Shown here: positions 51,472 to 60,697 of the stretch, piece after piece
Layout: each line of letters begins with the position of its first letter
Position numbering within the stretch: the stretch's first letter is position 1
Assembly (NCBI RefSeq): GCF_003946045.1
Contig: NZ_RHNW01000010.1
Location: 54,299 to 118,298 of the forward strand
DNA length: 64,000 bases
DNA from: Levilactobacillus mulengensis
GTDB lineage: Bacteria; Bacillota; Bacilli; Lactobacillales; Lactobacillaceae
Direction: 5' to 3'
Notes under the pieces: model-generated
Told to the model about the DNA's origin: nothing
Seen by the model: the letters and a program-made list of their open reading frames with translations, nothing else
Database searches by the model: none
Translations under genes and position numbers: made by a program

Positions 51472-52206
51472 ATGAAGCTTTTAATGATAGAAGATAACCA
51501 TTCAGTTTCGCAAATGATGTCGATGTTTTTTAAGAAGGAACAGTGGGACGCGCAGTTTGCCTATGACGGCAACGAAGCGGTCGAGATGTTTTCCGCCACG
51601 CCCAATGATTGGGACATGGTCACGCTTGATCTGAACCTGCCCGGCATGGACGGGATGCAGGTCAGCGCGGAGATTCGTAAACTTTCGCCGACCGTGCCGA
51701 TCATCATGTTAACGGCCAGAGACTCCGAAAGTGACCAGGTCTTGGGATTGGAAATGGGGGCCGACGATTACGTCACCAAGCCTTTCAGTCCCATCACGTT
51801 GATTGCGCGGATCAAGGCGCTGCACCGGCGCGCCGAGTTGGGACCCGTTTCCAAGACCACCGAAGATGATACCGCCAATGATACTGAGGCGTTTGACGTG
51901 GTCACGGAAAACTTTAAGCTCAACACCAAGACCCGGGAAGCCTACCTGAACGACCGACAGATTGAGGACCTGACGCCCAAGGAATTTGACCTCCTGAAGA
52001 CGTTGGCCCAGAAGCCTCGGCAGGTCTTCTCCCGCGAACAACTCCTCCAGCTGGTCTGGGACTACGAGTATTACGGGGATGAACGGACCGTGGACGCCCA
52101 CATTAAAAAGCTCCGGCAGAAGATTGAAAAGGTTGGTCCGCAAATCATTCAAACGGTTTGGGGAGTCGGTTATAAATTCGATGACAGTGGAGCAAACAAG
52201 CAATGA
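51472..52206 (+). CDS. Response regulator, OmpR/PhoB family
   Basis: A 244-residue regulator. The receiver domain has the acidic pocket (IED), phosphoacceptor Asp53 (VTLDLNLPGMDG), Thr (MLTARDSE) and Lys (VTKPFSP). The winged-helix domain follows (LTPKEFDLLKTLAQKPRQVFSREQLLQLVWDYEYYGDERTVDAHIKKLRQKI). The start at 51472 follows TGGAGG; an upstream ATG at 51409 lies before the site. It overlaps the kinase gene by four bases. Confidence 0.94.
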   Translation: MKLLMIEDNHSVSQMMSMFFKKEQWDAQFAYDGNEAVEMFSATPNDWDMVTLDLNLPGMDGMQVSAEIRKLSPTVPIIMLTARDSESDQVLGLEMGADDYVTKPFSPITLIARIKALHRRAELGPVSKTTEDDTANDTEAFDVVTENFKLNTKTREAYLNDRQIEDLTPKEFDLLKTLAQKPRQVFSREQLLQLVWDYEYYGDERTVDAHIKKLRQKIEKVGPQIIQTVWGVGYKFDDSGANKQ

Positions 52207-53672
52207 AACTCATGTATCAACAGATGTTAGGGTTCTTTGCGGCCATTATGATTATTTTGGTCATCATGGGCGTGTCGTATTCGCAGATGACCCGGCGCAT
52301 GGTGTACAGTAACACCTGGAACTCGCTGGAAAAATATTCAAACAGTCTGATTGAGCAGTCCCTGCGAATCAGTTCGCAGAAGCCCAACACCGTGCAATTT
52401 GACACGACCTCGCTCGAGAGCAGTGAACAGCTGCTACAGAACCAGGCGGTCAGCACGACCATCTACAGTGCAACTAATAAAATCGTTTTTCCCGCCAACG
52501 TCTACCAACAGGCCATCGATAAGTCAGATTGGAAGAAGTTGAAAAATAACCAAATCATTCACAAAGTCGTCGATCGCCGGGTTCGTAACAAGAATGGTCG
52601 GGTCAGTCCGGCGATGACCGAAGTTATGAAACCCTACTTCTATAATCATAAATTAGTGGCGGTCGTAGTGATGGGGGCCTTCGTCTCGGACATCAACACC
52701 AACGTGAACCAAATCAACCGCAATTTGATTCGGGCACTATTGGTTTCGTTCTTAGTGGCCGTAGTGGCGAGCTACATTTTAGCTCGGTACTATACGTCAC
52801 GAATCAACCGACTGCGGACAGCGACCAATCAGGTGTCTAAGGGAAATTATGACATTCAGATGGCGAGTCGCAACCGCGATGAAATTGATGACTTGATCAA
52901 TGATTTCAACGGCATGGCTCACTCGTTGAAGGATTCACAAGAAGAGATTCAACGTCAGGAGCAACGGCGCCGTGAATTCATGGCCAACGCGTCCCACGAA
53001 ATGCGGACGCCATTGACCACCATTAACGGCTTGCTGGAAGGCTTGGCCTACGATGCCATTCCCGAAGAGAGCAAGGAAGAGAGCATCGATCTGATGCGGA
53101 GTGAAACCAGTCGCTTGATTCGGTTGGTCAACGAAAACCTGGATTACGAGAAGATTCGGTCCAACCAGATTGCCCTGAACCTCCACGAGTTCAACGCGGT
53201 CGATGCGCTACACAACATCGTGGAACAGCTCAAGCAAAAGGCCGATGATTCCGGCGACGTCTTAGAGTTACAGTCGCCCGAGAAAATTGCGGTGTACGCC
53301 GACTACGACCGGTTTGTGCAGATTATGTTTAACATCACGCAAAACGCCATTCAGTTTACCCAGCAGGGGCACATCACCATTTCAGCTCAGCGCGGGTACG
53401 AGGAGACCATCGTCAAGGTGGCCGACACCGGGATGGGGATGAGTGACGAGCAGCTGCAAAATATCTGGGAACGCTACTACAAGGCCGATCCTTCGCGGAA
53501 GAATACCAAGTATGGCGAGTCCGGTTTAGGGCTGTCCATCGTGCACCAGCTGGTCCAACTGCATCACGGAAAAATTAGCGTGACCAGTAAGGAAGGGGTC
53601 GGCACGACCTTTACCGTCATCTTCCCCGATCAGCACCAAACCAACTCGCAACGCGCAAAAACCACGGAATAG
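52203..53672 (+). CDS. Sensor histidine kinase
   Basis: A 489-residue membrane kinase. TM1 (10-26), an outer domain of about 150 residues, TM2 (178-196), HAMP (to about 250), then HisKA with His265 in NASHEMRTPLT, and the ATPase domain with N box (NITQNAIQF), G1 (VADTGMGMS), F (IWERYYKAD) and G2 (GESGLGLSIV). It phosphorylates the regulator encoded just upstream. The signal is unknown; the outer domain resembles general cell-envelope sensors. Confidence 0.94.
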   Translation: MKLMYQQMLGFFAAIMIILVIMGVSYSQMTRRMVYSNTWNSLEKYSNSLIEQSLRISSQKPNTVQFDTTSLESSEQLLQNQAVSTTIYSATNKIVFPANVYQQAIDKSDWKKLKNNQIIHKVVDRRVRNKNGRVSPAMTEVMKPYFYNHKLVAVVVMGAFVSDINTNVNQINRNLIRALLVSFLVAVVASYILARYYTSRINRLRTATNQVSKGNYDIQMASRNRDEIDDLINDFNGMAHSLKDSQEEIQRQEQRRREFMANASHEMRTPLTTINGLLEGLAYDAIPEESKEESIDLMRSETSRLIRLVNENLDYEKIRSNQIALNLHEFNAVDALHNIVEQLKQKADDSGDVLELQSPEKIAVYADYDRFVQIMFNITQNAIQFTQQGHITISAQRGYEETIVKVADTGMGMSDEQLQNIWERYYKADPSRKNTKYGESGLGLSIVHQLVQLHHGKISVTSKEGVGTTFTVIFPDQHQTNSQRAKTTE

Positions 53673-53737
53673 GGAATTCGCGGGAGTGTTTTGGGGCTAA
53701 ACATGATACAATGAGGGAACCATTAAGGAGGAAACTT

Positions 53738-54886
53738 TTGAAACGAGTACAAATTACCGGGAAGTCCGTCCGTAAGTTTGAGGACGGCTATCCCATTGTC
53801 GCTTTAACCGACTTAGAAAATAACAAGGATTTTGATAACGGGGCCTGGGTCCAATTGGAAAACCATGGCCATTTCGTGGCGACGGCTTACTTCGCCAAGC
53901 AACACCGGGGAATCGGCTACGTGCTGAGCCTGAAGGAAAACGAACCCATCGACGAACGCTTCTTTACCGGCAAGTTCCGGGCCGCCGCTGCCAAGCGGAA
54001 CGCCTTTGCCAACCAGGATGCCTATCGGCTATTTAACGGGACCGGCGATGGCCTCGGTGGCTTAGTCGTTGATGTTTACAAGGGCATCTACGTCTTCCGT
54101 TGGCAAAATGACGCACTGAAGCAACAAGCCCGGCTGATCTACGCGGGCTTCGAACGCATCATGGGCAAGGACCAGACCATTGTGGCCGTTACTCCTGGGC
54201 AAGAAAAGACGCAACTGATCAGTGGTGACCTGGGGCAACAACCCGTCAATATTTTGGAAAACGGCGTGACGTATCCCGTTGATTTGACGTTGAGTCGGCA
54301 GCAGTTAGCCTTAGAGTTCCGGGATGTCCGGGACTGGGCTAAGCAAAACGGCCAACAAAAGCGCGTCTTGAACTTGTTCAGCGCGGAAACTGGGTTAGTT
54401 GCCGCTGCCATGGTTGGTGGAGCCGTTGACGCTGTCAGCGTGGACCCCACGAACCGGGCGACAACCACGTTGCAGGCGCAATTGGCTGCCAACAACCTGG
54501 AACAAGCTCCCGTTGAAATGCGGACGATGGACGTGACCAACTACTTGGATTACGCCAGCAAGCATGGGCTGACCTTTGATATGATCATGATCAACCCACC
54601 TGCCTTTATCCGTGGTAAGAAGCGGACCTTTACGCTGGAACAGGACTTACAACCCCTGGTTGAACAAGCCTTGAAGGTCGCAACGACGGGGACGAAGATC
54701 CTGGTTACGGCGACCGCGCCAACGTATTCCATGAAGCACCTACAGTCAACGGTTAACGCTGCGGTAGAAAATTATACCGGTCATGTAACTGCTTTCAATA
54801 CGTACGGTTCGCCAAATGACTTTTTGACCAACGTTGCCGACCGTCATAGTGAATCATTAAAGGGTTTACTCTTGTCGGTTGATTAA
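53738..54886 (+). CDS. Class I SAM-dependent rRNA methyltransferase, RlmI-like
   Basis: A 382-residue protein. An N-terminal PUA domain (KSVRKFEDGYPIVALTD) and an EEHEE-like segment (GDGLGGLVVDVYKG) precede a Rossmann methyltransferase: VLNLFSAETGLVAAAMVGGAVDAVSVDPT is the SAM-binding region and MIMINPPAFIRGKK the NPP motif, as in RlmI, which makes m5C in 23S rRNA. The start is TTG at 53738, six bases after AAGGAGG. Confidence 0.88.
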   Translation: MKRVQITGKSVRKFEDGYPIVALTDLENNKDFDNGAWVQLENHGHFVATAYFAKQHRGIGYVLSLKENEPIDERFFTGKFRAAAAKRNAFANQDAYRLFNGTGDGLGGLVVDVYKGIYVFRWQNDALKQQARLIYAGFERIMGKDQTIVAVTPGQEKTQLISGDLGQQPVNILENGVTYPVDLTLSRQQLALEFRDVRDWAKQNGQQKRVLNLFSAETGLVAAAMVGGAVDAVSVDPTNRATTTLQAQLAANNLEQAPVEMRTMDVTNYLDYASKHGLTFDMIMINPPAFIRGKKRTFTLEQDLQPLVEQALKVATTGTKILVTATAPTYSMKHLQSTVNAAVENYTGHVTAFNTYGSPNDFLTNVADRHSESLKGLLLSVD

Positions 54887-54909
54887 TGAAAACGATTGAA
54901 AATGAACAC

Positions 54910-54960
54910 AAGAAGGACTACTTGGTTAGATAGACCACTGACCAATTGGTCCTTTTTTTG
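54910..54960 (+). terminator. Terminator of the methyltransferase gene
   Basis: AGGAC-x-CTTGGT pairs with ACCAA-x-GTCCT, then seven T. Confidence 0.82.
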
Positions 54961-55013
54961 CACAACAATGGTTTACTTTTCGAAAAGAAACATTTACACT
55001 TACTAATGCTAAT

Positions 55014-55029
55014 TAAGAAGCGCTTACAG
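55014..55029 (+). promoter_or_regulatory. Candidate cre site before the sugar uptake gene
   Basis: TAAGAAGCGCTTACAG keeps the AAGCGCTTACA core (13 of 16 consensus positions) 42 bp before the start. Carbon control is plausible for a glucose-type uptake gene. Confidence 0.45.
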
Positions 55030-55070
55030 AGAGAAACGACAGAGATGAAACGAGAGTTGAGGTTTGCATT

Positions 55071-55934
55071 ATGGGTATATTATTAGCTTTGATCCCCACG
55101 GTTTGTTGGGGAAGTATTGGATTGATCAGTGGCCGTCTGGGTGGGACTTCCTACCAACAGACGTTAGGGATGACCGCTGGGGCCGTTTTATTCGGAATCT
55201 TCTCATTGGTCTACTTCCACAGTGCCTTAACCGGCATGTCCATGTTGGTCGGGGTTGCCTCCGGTCTGTGCTGGTCAGTCGGTCAGTTTGAACAATTCCA
55301 ATCCATGAAATTCATCGGGATTTCACGGACGGTGCCTATCTCCACCGGGTTACAACTCGTGGGGACGGCGTTGGCCGGGGTCCTGCTGTTCCATGAATGG
55401 AAGACGACCAAGATGGTGACAATGGGCACGATTGCCGTGATCGTTTTGATCATCGGGGCTGCCATGACGTCCTTGCGTGACAAGCGCGCCGCAGCCGGTT
55501 CGAGTCAACCCGTTGAAGCGGGTCGGGGCTCAATCGCCATCGTGATTTCCACAATTGGTTACGTGCTGTACACGGTTATCGTCACGGCATCCGGCTTGGA
55601 TTCCAAGACCATCATCTTCCCACAATCTTTGGGGATGATCTTAGGGGCCTTGATCTTCGTAATGTTCTCCCGCCAAAAAGTTTGGCACAAGGCAACCGCC
55701 AAGAACATCATGACCGGTTTGGTCTGGGGCATTGGGAACTTCTTTATGTTCATGTCCATTCCAACGGTCGGCTTGGCCATCAGCTACTCCCTGGCACAAT
55801 GTGGGATCGTTATTTCCACGTTCGGGAGCATCTGGTTACTGGGTGAAAAGAAGACTGGACGCGAAATGGTCTACATCACAATTGGCTCTCTGTTAGTTGT
55901 TGCTGGTGGGGTTACGCTCGGTTTAATGAAATAG
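55071..55934 (+). CDS. GRP family sugar uptake protein (GlcU/RbsU-like)
   Basis: A 287-residue protein with ten membrane helices in the drug/metabolite transporter arrangement. It starts GILLALIPTVCWGSIGLISGRLGG and contains SVGQFEQFQSMKFIGISRTVPISTGLQLVGTAL, typical of the glucose/ribose uptake family driven by the proton gradient. GAGG lies eight to ten bases before the ATG. It sits directly before pgi, which would process the glucose after phosphorylation, but a terminator separates them. Confidence 0.9.
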   Translation: MGILLALIPTVCWGSIGLISGRLGGTSYQQTLGMTAGAVLFGIFSLVYFHSALTGMSMLVGVASGLCWSVGQFEQFQSMKFIGISRTVPISTGLQLVGTALAGVLLFHEWKTTKMVTMGTIAVIVLIIGAAMTSLRDKRAAAGSSQPVEAGRGSIAIVISTIGYVLYTVIVTASGLDSKTIIFPQSLGMILGALIFVMFSRQKVWHKATAKNIMTGLVWGIGNFFMFMSIPTVGLAISYSLAQCGIVISTFGSIWLLGEKKTGREMVYITIGSLLVVAGGVTLGLMK

Positions 55935-55935
55935 T

Positions 55936-55974
55936 TATAAGGGACGGCTAACGTGGGTTGGCGTCCCTTTTTAT
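55936..55974 (+). terminator. Terminator of the sugar uptake gene
   Basis: AAGGGACG-x-TAAC pairs with GGTT-x-CGTCCCTT and runs into TTTATT. Confidence 0.88.
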
Positions 55975-55988
55975 TTTCTTAAAAAGTG

Positions 55989-56028
55989 TGGACTAGACCA
56001 TTTACTTTTAAGGGGAATGCGTTATAAT
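55989..56028 (+). promoter_or_regulatory. pgi promoter with NagR/DasR-like site
   Basis: TTTACT (56001-56006), a 16-bp spacer and TATAAT (56023-56028). Directly upstream lies TGGACTAGACCA (55989-56000), one base from the operator core TGGTCTAGACCA. Confidence 0.55.
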
Positions 56029-56065
56029 GGACTAGTCAAAACAATAAAAGTGAGGTTATCTAAAT

Positions 56066-57412
56066 ATGGCACATATCGCCTTCGATCGTTCCAAACTTGA
56101 TCCGTTTATTCATGACAACGAACTTGGAGAAATGCAAGCGCTTGTCACCGCTGCAGATTCTGAATTACGCCAAGGTACCGGAGCCGGTAGTGACTTCCGT
56201 GACTGGTTGGCACTGCCCCATGATTACGACAAGGAAGAATTTGCCCGCATCAAGGCCGCAGCAAAGAAGATTCGTTCTGATTCTGAAGTCTTGATTGTGA
56301 TTGGTATCGGGGGCTCTTACCTGGGTGCCAAGATGGCCGTGGACTTCTTACACGACACGTTCTTTAACTACTTACCAGCAGAAAAGCGTCAAGGACCACA
56401 AGTCTTCTTCGCTGGGAACTCAATCAGTCCGGACTACGTTCATGACCTGATCAACTTGATTGGCGACCGTGACTTCTCTGTAAACATCATCTCGAAGTCT
56501 GGGACCACGACGGAACCTTCTATCGCCTTCCGAATCTTCAAGGATATGTTGGTCAAGAAGTATGGTGCCGATGGGGCCAAGAGCCGAATCTACGCCACGA
56601 CCGACAAGCAACGGGGCGCTTTGAAGACTGAAGCCGACGCTGCTGGTTACGAAACGTTTGTCATTCCTGACGGCGTTGGGGGTCGTTACTCCGTCTTGAC
56701 TGCCGTTGGTCTGTTGCCAATCGCCGCATCTGGCGCTGACATCGATGAATTGATGAAGGGGGCCGCTGACGCCCAAGACGCCTACACCAACCCTGATTTG
56801 ACCAAGAACGAAGCTTACCAATACGCTGCTTTGCGGAACATCTTATACCGCAAGGGTTACACCACTGAATTGCTGGAGAACTACGAACCACGTCTGCAGT
56901 ACTTTGCAGAATGGTGGAAGCAATTGATGGGTGAATCCGAAGGGAAAGACCAGAAGGGTATCTACCCATCATCCGCAAACTTCAGTACCGACTTGCACTC
57001 CTTGGGTCAATACATCCAAGAAGGTCGCCGGAACTTGATGGAAACGGTCATCACCGTCGACAAGCCACAAAACGACGTTGACGTGCCTAGCGAGGCCGAT
57101 GACTTAGATGGTTTGAAGTACTTGGAAGGCAAGCAAATGAGCTTTGTCAACACCAAGGCTGGCCAAGGGGTCGTCTTAGCCCACACCGATGGGGGTGTCC
57201 CTAACATGGGCGTCCACATCCCTGACCAAACGCCATACACGTTGGGTTACTTGATCTACTTCTTCGAAGTTGCCGTTGCCATTTCTGGTTACCTGAACGG
57301 GATCAACCCATTCAACCAACCCGGTGTTGAAGCTTACAAGGTGAACATGTTCGCCCTGTTAGGCAAGCCTGGTTTTGAAAAGTTGGGCAAGGAATTAAAC
57401 GCTCGGCTCTAA
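56066..57412 (+). CDS. pgi: Glucose-6-phosphate isomerase
   Basis: Pgi (448 residues, the short bacterial type) interconverts glucose-6-phosphate and fructose-6-phosphate. Conserved parts are [35 protein letters not shown] (sugar-phosphate loop), the catalytic Glu in [13 protein letters not shown] and the His/Lys end region [24 protein letters not shown] precedes the ATG. It has its own promoter and terminator. In this genome it links glucose to the glmS/nagB branch point at fructose-6-phosphate. Confidence 0.97.
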   Translation: MAHIAFDRSKLDPFIHDNELGEMQALVTAADSELRQGTGAGSDFRDWLALPHDYDKEEFARIKAAAKKIRSDSEVLIVIGIGGSYLGAKMAVDFLHDTFFNYLPAEKRQGPQVFFAGNSISPDYVHDLINLIGDRDFSVNIISKSGTTTEPSIAFRIFKDMLVKKYGADGAKSRIYATTDKQRGALKTEADAAGYETFVIPDGVGGRYSVLTAVGLLPIAASGADIDELMKGAADAQDAYTNPDLTKNEAYQYAALRNILYRKGYTTELLENYEPRLQYFAEWWKQLMGESEGKDQKGIYPSSANFSTDLHSLGQYIQEGRRNLMETVITVDKPQNDVDVPSEADDLDGLKYLEGKQMSFVNTKAGQGVVLAHTDGGVPNMGVHIPDQTPYTLGYLIYFFEVAVAISGYLNGINPFNQPGVEAYKVNMFALLGKPGFEKLGKELNARL

Positions 57413-57423
57413 ACTTAAACTTT

Positions 57424-57464
57424 AAATGAAAGCATCGCTACGAATTTTGTGGCGGTGCTTTTTT
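57424..57464 (+). terminator. pgi terminator
   Basis: AAAGCA-x-CGC-x-AC pairs with GT-x-GCG-x-TGCTTT, followed by T. Confidence 0.82.
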
Positions 57465-57500
57465 GCCAGCCGGGGGTGAAATTGGCTTATCGGGTCTAGC

Positions 57501-57632
57501 CCTGAACGTCTAACGACCCATCAGTAGCCGTTTTAGTGTCCTAGGACGCGTTTGACGGGCGAAAACGTCTGACTATACCAATTTTCACATGCGACGCGCT
57601 CACGGCGATTTTAGACGTTATTCTGGGCTGGC
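57501..57632. repeat. Imperfect long palindrome
   Basis: AGCCC-x-AACGTCTAA near the left pairs with TTAGACGTT-x-GGGCT at the right, with a smaller inner palindrome around GACGCG. It is not related by eye to families A-C. Confidence 0.5.
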
Positions 57633-57703
57633 GGTGAGGGGAAATGGCATTTGGTTAAGTGGACCGGTGAATTGTAATCGTGAAGCATAGGCACGCGAAA
57701 GGT

Positions 57704-57755
57704 AAAATCCGGGAGTCTTTGGTAGGGTAAATTGCCAATGACCCCCGGATTTTTA
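57704..57755. terminator. Isolated bidirectional terminator-like hairpin
   Basis: AAATCCGGG-x-GT-x-TTGG pairs with CCAA-x-AC-x-CCCGGATTT. No gene immediately precedes it on either strand. Confidence 0.65.
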
Positions 57756-57916
57756 CGTTAAAAATAAAAAAGTTGCTATTTTATTTAGCGGATGATACCA
57801 AACGACATAATGTGACATCCCCAACGTGTATGATTACGAGTGTCTGGTGAAACGGTACCAAGACAGTTGTGCCGGCAATCGGAAATCCGGTTTGTCAGGT
57901 GAAGGAGGATGTACAT

Positions 57917-58456
57917 ATGGATATAGTGAAAGGCGGACTCGCCGGCTTGCTGGTCGCGTTGAGCTTAGGCGGGGCCTTAGTCACAGGTTCAACGACGGCC
58001 CAGGCCAAGCCGCAGCCAGTCAAGGCTACGGTGACGGAGGTCAATGGTCAGAAGGTCGTCATGTATAACGGCAAGCAATACACGCTGAAACAAGGCATTG
58101 AGCTAGGCCTTACCAGTGATAGCAGCGTTAAGGCCAAGGAAAATCGCTGGACGTATAAGCTGACGAACGTCAAGGCCAAGCGGACCAAGTCTGGCAAATC
58201 GGTGAAGGTCAGCGGCAAATTAACCGTCACCAACATTCCGTTGAGCGTGTTTACGCCGGCTAAAAACGTGCAAATCGTGACGGCTAATAGTGTCAAGTTG
58301 GCAAAGGTCACGAAGCGGTTAACCTTTAGTTAGGTCGTGAAGACCAAAGCCAAGAAGCTGACACTACAGGCGGGCTATAACGGCAAGGTCAAGGGTCATC
58401 AGTCGTTTTTCGTTTTATCGGCCAACAAGAGTTTCAAGGTCAAGGCTTACAAGTAA
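57917..58456 (+). pseudogene. Secreted small protein interrupted by an in-frame amber codon
   Basis: From the ATG at 57917 (AAGGAGG eight bases before) the frame encodes a signal peptide (ending TTAQAKP) and a Lys-rich beta-type domain to KRLTFS, where TAG occurs at 58331-58333. The same frame then continues, without another stop, through VVKTKAKKLTLQAGYNGKVK to a natural TAA at 58454. One base change (AAG to TAG) explains it. The intact form would have about 179 residues. Its role is unknown; two other small secreted proteins follow. Confidence 0.75.
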
Positions 58457-58502
58457 CACCTAATCTAAGTGAGAACAAAAAGTTCTAGAAAGTGGGATTA
58501 TC

Positions 58503-59216
58503 ATGAATAAATTAATGAAGACGGGGCTGTTAGCTGCCCTGAGTATTGTGTTAGTTGCCCCCAGTTTGACGACACCAGCCAGTGCGAAGAGTAAGGTCAA
58601 GGTGTTGTCGACTAGTAAGGTTGCCCACAAGACCTATCACGGGAGCATGGGAAACATTTACAGTAGTGTCAAATTGACGCACCGCAAGTACAAAATGAGC
58701 AAGTACCGTTATACCACCTGGACCGCTACCAAGAAGGCCGTTATTAAGAACCACGGTAAGAAGGGAACCCTGGCCTACATCAAGTCCGGCAGCAAGTCTG
58801 GCTGGATCTACAAGAAGTATCTGCGTTCTGGGAAGGCCCCGTTTAACAAGCAGAAGCGGCTGAATAATACCTATACGGCTTACTTGAAGGCATTGATGCC
58901 AGTTAACCGTGATGATAAAGACACCCCAGGTGAACGTAGTTACGATGCGTTGGCAAGTTCAATCGATAACAGTTGGGGAAATAATGGGTACTATGGTGAA
59001 GACGAGGTCAAGGTAGCAGCTAAAGATAAAGATGCTTTGATTAACGCGTATGCTGTGTTCAAAAACCGTTTCTCTGGCTCTCAACGGAAGAACTTGGATG
59101 CTATGGCTAAGCAATTAGATAATCTGGAACCCATCACAGATAACCTGGATGAAGTTGCCTCAACTATGGGAACGTTTGCCCAAGCTTTGAGCACGGCCGT
59201 TGGTGACTTAAGCTAG
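58503..59216 (+). CDS. Secreted protein, 237 residues, SH3-like N-terminal half
   Basis: Signal peptide to residue 28 (PASAKS). Residues 35-110 have a pattern seen in lactobacillar surface proteins (TYHGSMGNIYSSVKLTHRKYKMSKYRYTTW, then GTLAYIKSGSKSGWIYKKYL), similar to GW/SH3 wall-binding repeats. The rest is acidic and helical. No anchor motif. GAAAGTGGGA precedes the ATG. It follows the broken gene by 46 bp. Confidence 0.78.
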   Translation: MNKLMKTGLLAALSIVLVAPSLTTPASAKSKVKVLSTSKVAHKTYHGSMGNIYSSVKLTHRKYKMSKYRYTTWTATKKAVIKNHGKKGTLAYIKSGSKSGWIYKKYLRSGKAPFNKQKRLNNTYTAYLKALMPVNRDDKDTPGERSYDALASSIDNSWGNNGYYGEDEVKVAAKDKDALINAYAVFKNRFSGSQRKNLDAMAKQLDNLEPITDNLDEVASTMGTFAQALSTAVGDLS

Positions 59217-59264
59217 AGATTGATTCGACTGAAGTTTTAATAACTGCAAAGGAGCAGACCCAAA

Positions 59265-59843
59265 ATGAAATTATTGAAAATCGTCAGTGCAGTGATGGTC
59301 GCCACGACCCTGGGCGCCGCAGTCGTGGTTGCCACACCAGGCGTGACGGCTGACGCCAAGGCTAAGAAGTCGTTGAAGGCGTTCCCTAAGTCGTTACGGC
59401 TTACCTGGTACCATTATGAAAAGAACGACAACGGGAAGTTTACGTACAGTAAGCTGACCTTTACCGCTAAGCGCCTAACCATGAAATGGGCAGGGTGGGG
59501 AACCACGAAAGCAAGCACGGATAAATACGTGCTCCATCAATACAACCCAGCTAAGAAATTGCCAAAGGGTAAAGATAGCTGGATCTTTGCCTATAAGGCC
59601 GGGAAGTCGACTAAAATGGGCGGCTGGAACACCACTAAGCGTGCGATGACGGCTAAGGATGCCCTTTCGAGTTACAAGGTCGTCACTGCTAAGGTGAACG
59701 GCAAGAAGGTTAAGGTGCTTCATGCTAAGAATTTGTCTTCGTTGCCCGTTGATATCCCGTACTACTACACCAGTAAGCAACTGACCAAGCAAACGAACCC
59801 TAAAGGCTATAATTATGGCAACGCATATGGCGCACAGAAGTAA
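59265..59843 (+). CDS. Secreted basic protein, 192 residues
   Basis: Signal peptide to about residue 32 (GVTADAKA), then a Lys-rich domain (KSLRLTWYHYEKNDNGKFTYSKLTF) and a tail with YYYTSKQLTKQ. AAAGGAG precedes the ATG. It probably shares a transcript with the two upstream genes. Not assigned to a family; the Lys-rich make-up suggests it stays near the wall by charge. Confidence 0.75.
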   Translation: MKLLKIVSAVMVATTLGAAVVVATPGVTADAKAKKSLKAFPKSLRLTWYHYEKNDNGKFTYSKLTFTAKRLTMKWAGWGTTKASTDKYVLHQYNPAKKLPKGKDSWIFAYKAGKSTKMGGWNTTKRAMTAKDALSSYKVVTAKVNGKKVKVLHAKNLSSLPVDIPYYYTSKQLTKQTNPKGYNYGNAYGAQK

Positions 59844-60229
59844 GTCGTAAGGTCATTGCCACCTTTCACCTCCAGAGGAAGTGGCAATGGGGGCTGTTGG
59901 CTTGTGAGCTGATGGTAAAAGGGGACGTCCCCCGACTGCAGTCTTTCTACACAAAAGTTCCCTGGAGTCGGGGGATGTTCCGGAAAACAAGAAAAATACG
60001 TCTAATTATTTGTCATTTTAGGGCAAGTAGTCAGGCGTATTTTTTGATTGGCAGTCTTGGGTATTTTTAGGTGAAAAGTCAATGTCATGCAGGAAGTATC
60101 AAGCAACTAAACCAATCAGACACGATTGTTATTAGTTGATGAGAATCGCGGCAATTCGTTTACAAGAGCCTGAGTTAGCGGGTATACTACCTGTAGTCGT
60201 TAAGACGCAAGTGAAAGGGGCGAGAGCCG
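59844..60229. other. Intergenic region with two hairpins
   Basis: CATTGCCAC/GTGGCAATG (59855-59889) may act as a weak terminator. A larger inverted repeat has GGGACGTCCCCCGACT (59922 region) opposite AGTCGGGGGATGTTCC (to 59981). No gene is seen; the Panacea gene promoter must lie at its end. Confidence 0.55.
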
Positions 60230-60697
60230 ATGACCGATGTGTTCAAAATTGTTAATTGGTTTAGAGTGACCAGTAATGCAGAGATGCGAACGATTCAAGC
60301 CGATGAGTTAACACAAATGAAGGTCATGAAGCTGCTGTATTACGTTCAGGGAACGTATTTAGCAGCTTATGGTGAGAAGGCTTTTGCCAATGACCTCTTC
60401 GCTTGGCAGTTTGGACCGGTGGTACGTGAGGTCCACGAAAAATATCAGAATCGGCGGGGAATCGTTGGAAATTTAACTGACGACATAACTGCAGTCAATG
60501 ACTATCAGAGTATTTCTGAATATTCCAGACTAGGCATCGTATTGACAGCTGTATGGGCGGCCCTTGGGGATCAATCAGCAACCGAGTTGATGCGGCGAAC
60601 GCATGAGGAGCGGCCGTGGTTGGAAACACCTCAAAATACCGTCATCAGTCTTGAGCTAATGAAAGACTTCTTTATTGCTGAGGTTGTTGCTCAGTGA
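60230..60697 (+). CDS. Panacea-domain (DUF4065/SocA-like) antitoxin
   Basis: A 155-residue protein with the Panacea fold: TQMKVMKLLYYVQGTYLAAYGEKAFANDLFAWQFGPVVREVHEKYQ is diagnostic. In the known systems this domain neutralises many unrelated toxins. It sits directly before, and overlaps by four bases, a small gene that is the likely toxin. GAAAGGGGCGAG precedes the ATG. Confidence 0.87.
   Translation: MTDVFKIVNWFRVTSNAEMRTIQADELTQMKVMKLLYYVQGTYLAAYGEKAFANDLFAWQFGPVVREVHEKYQNRRGIVGNLTDDITAVNDYQSISEYSRLGIVLTAVWAALGDQSATELMRRTHEERPWLETPQNTVISLELMKDFFIAEVVAQ

Noticed and set aside
60060..60229. TnpA gene or full IS605 pair near the TnpB element
   Set aside because: No HUH transposase motif is present in any frame between 59844 and 62700.
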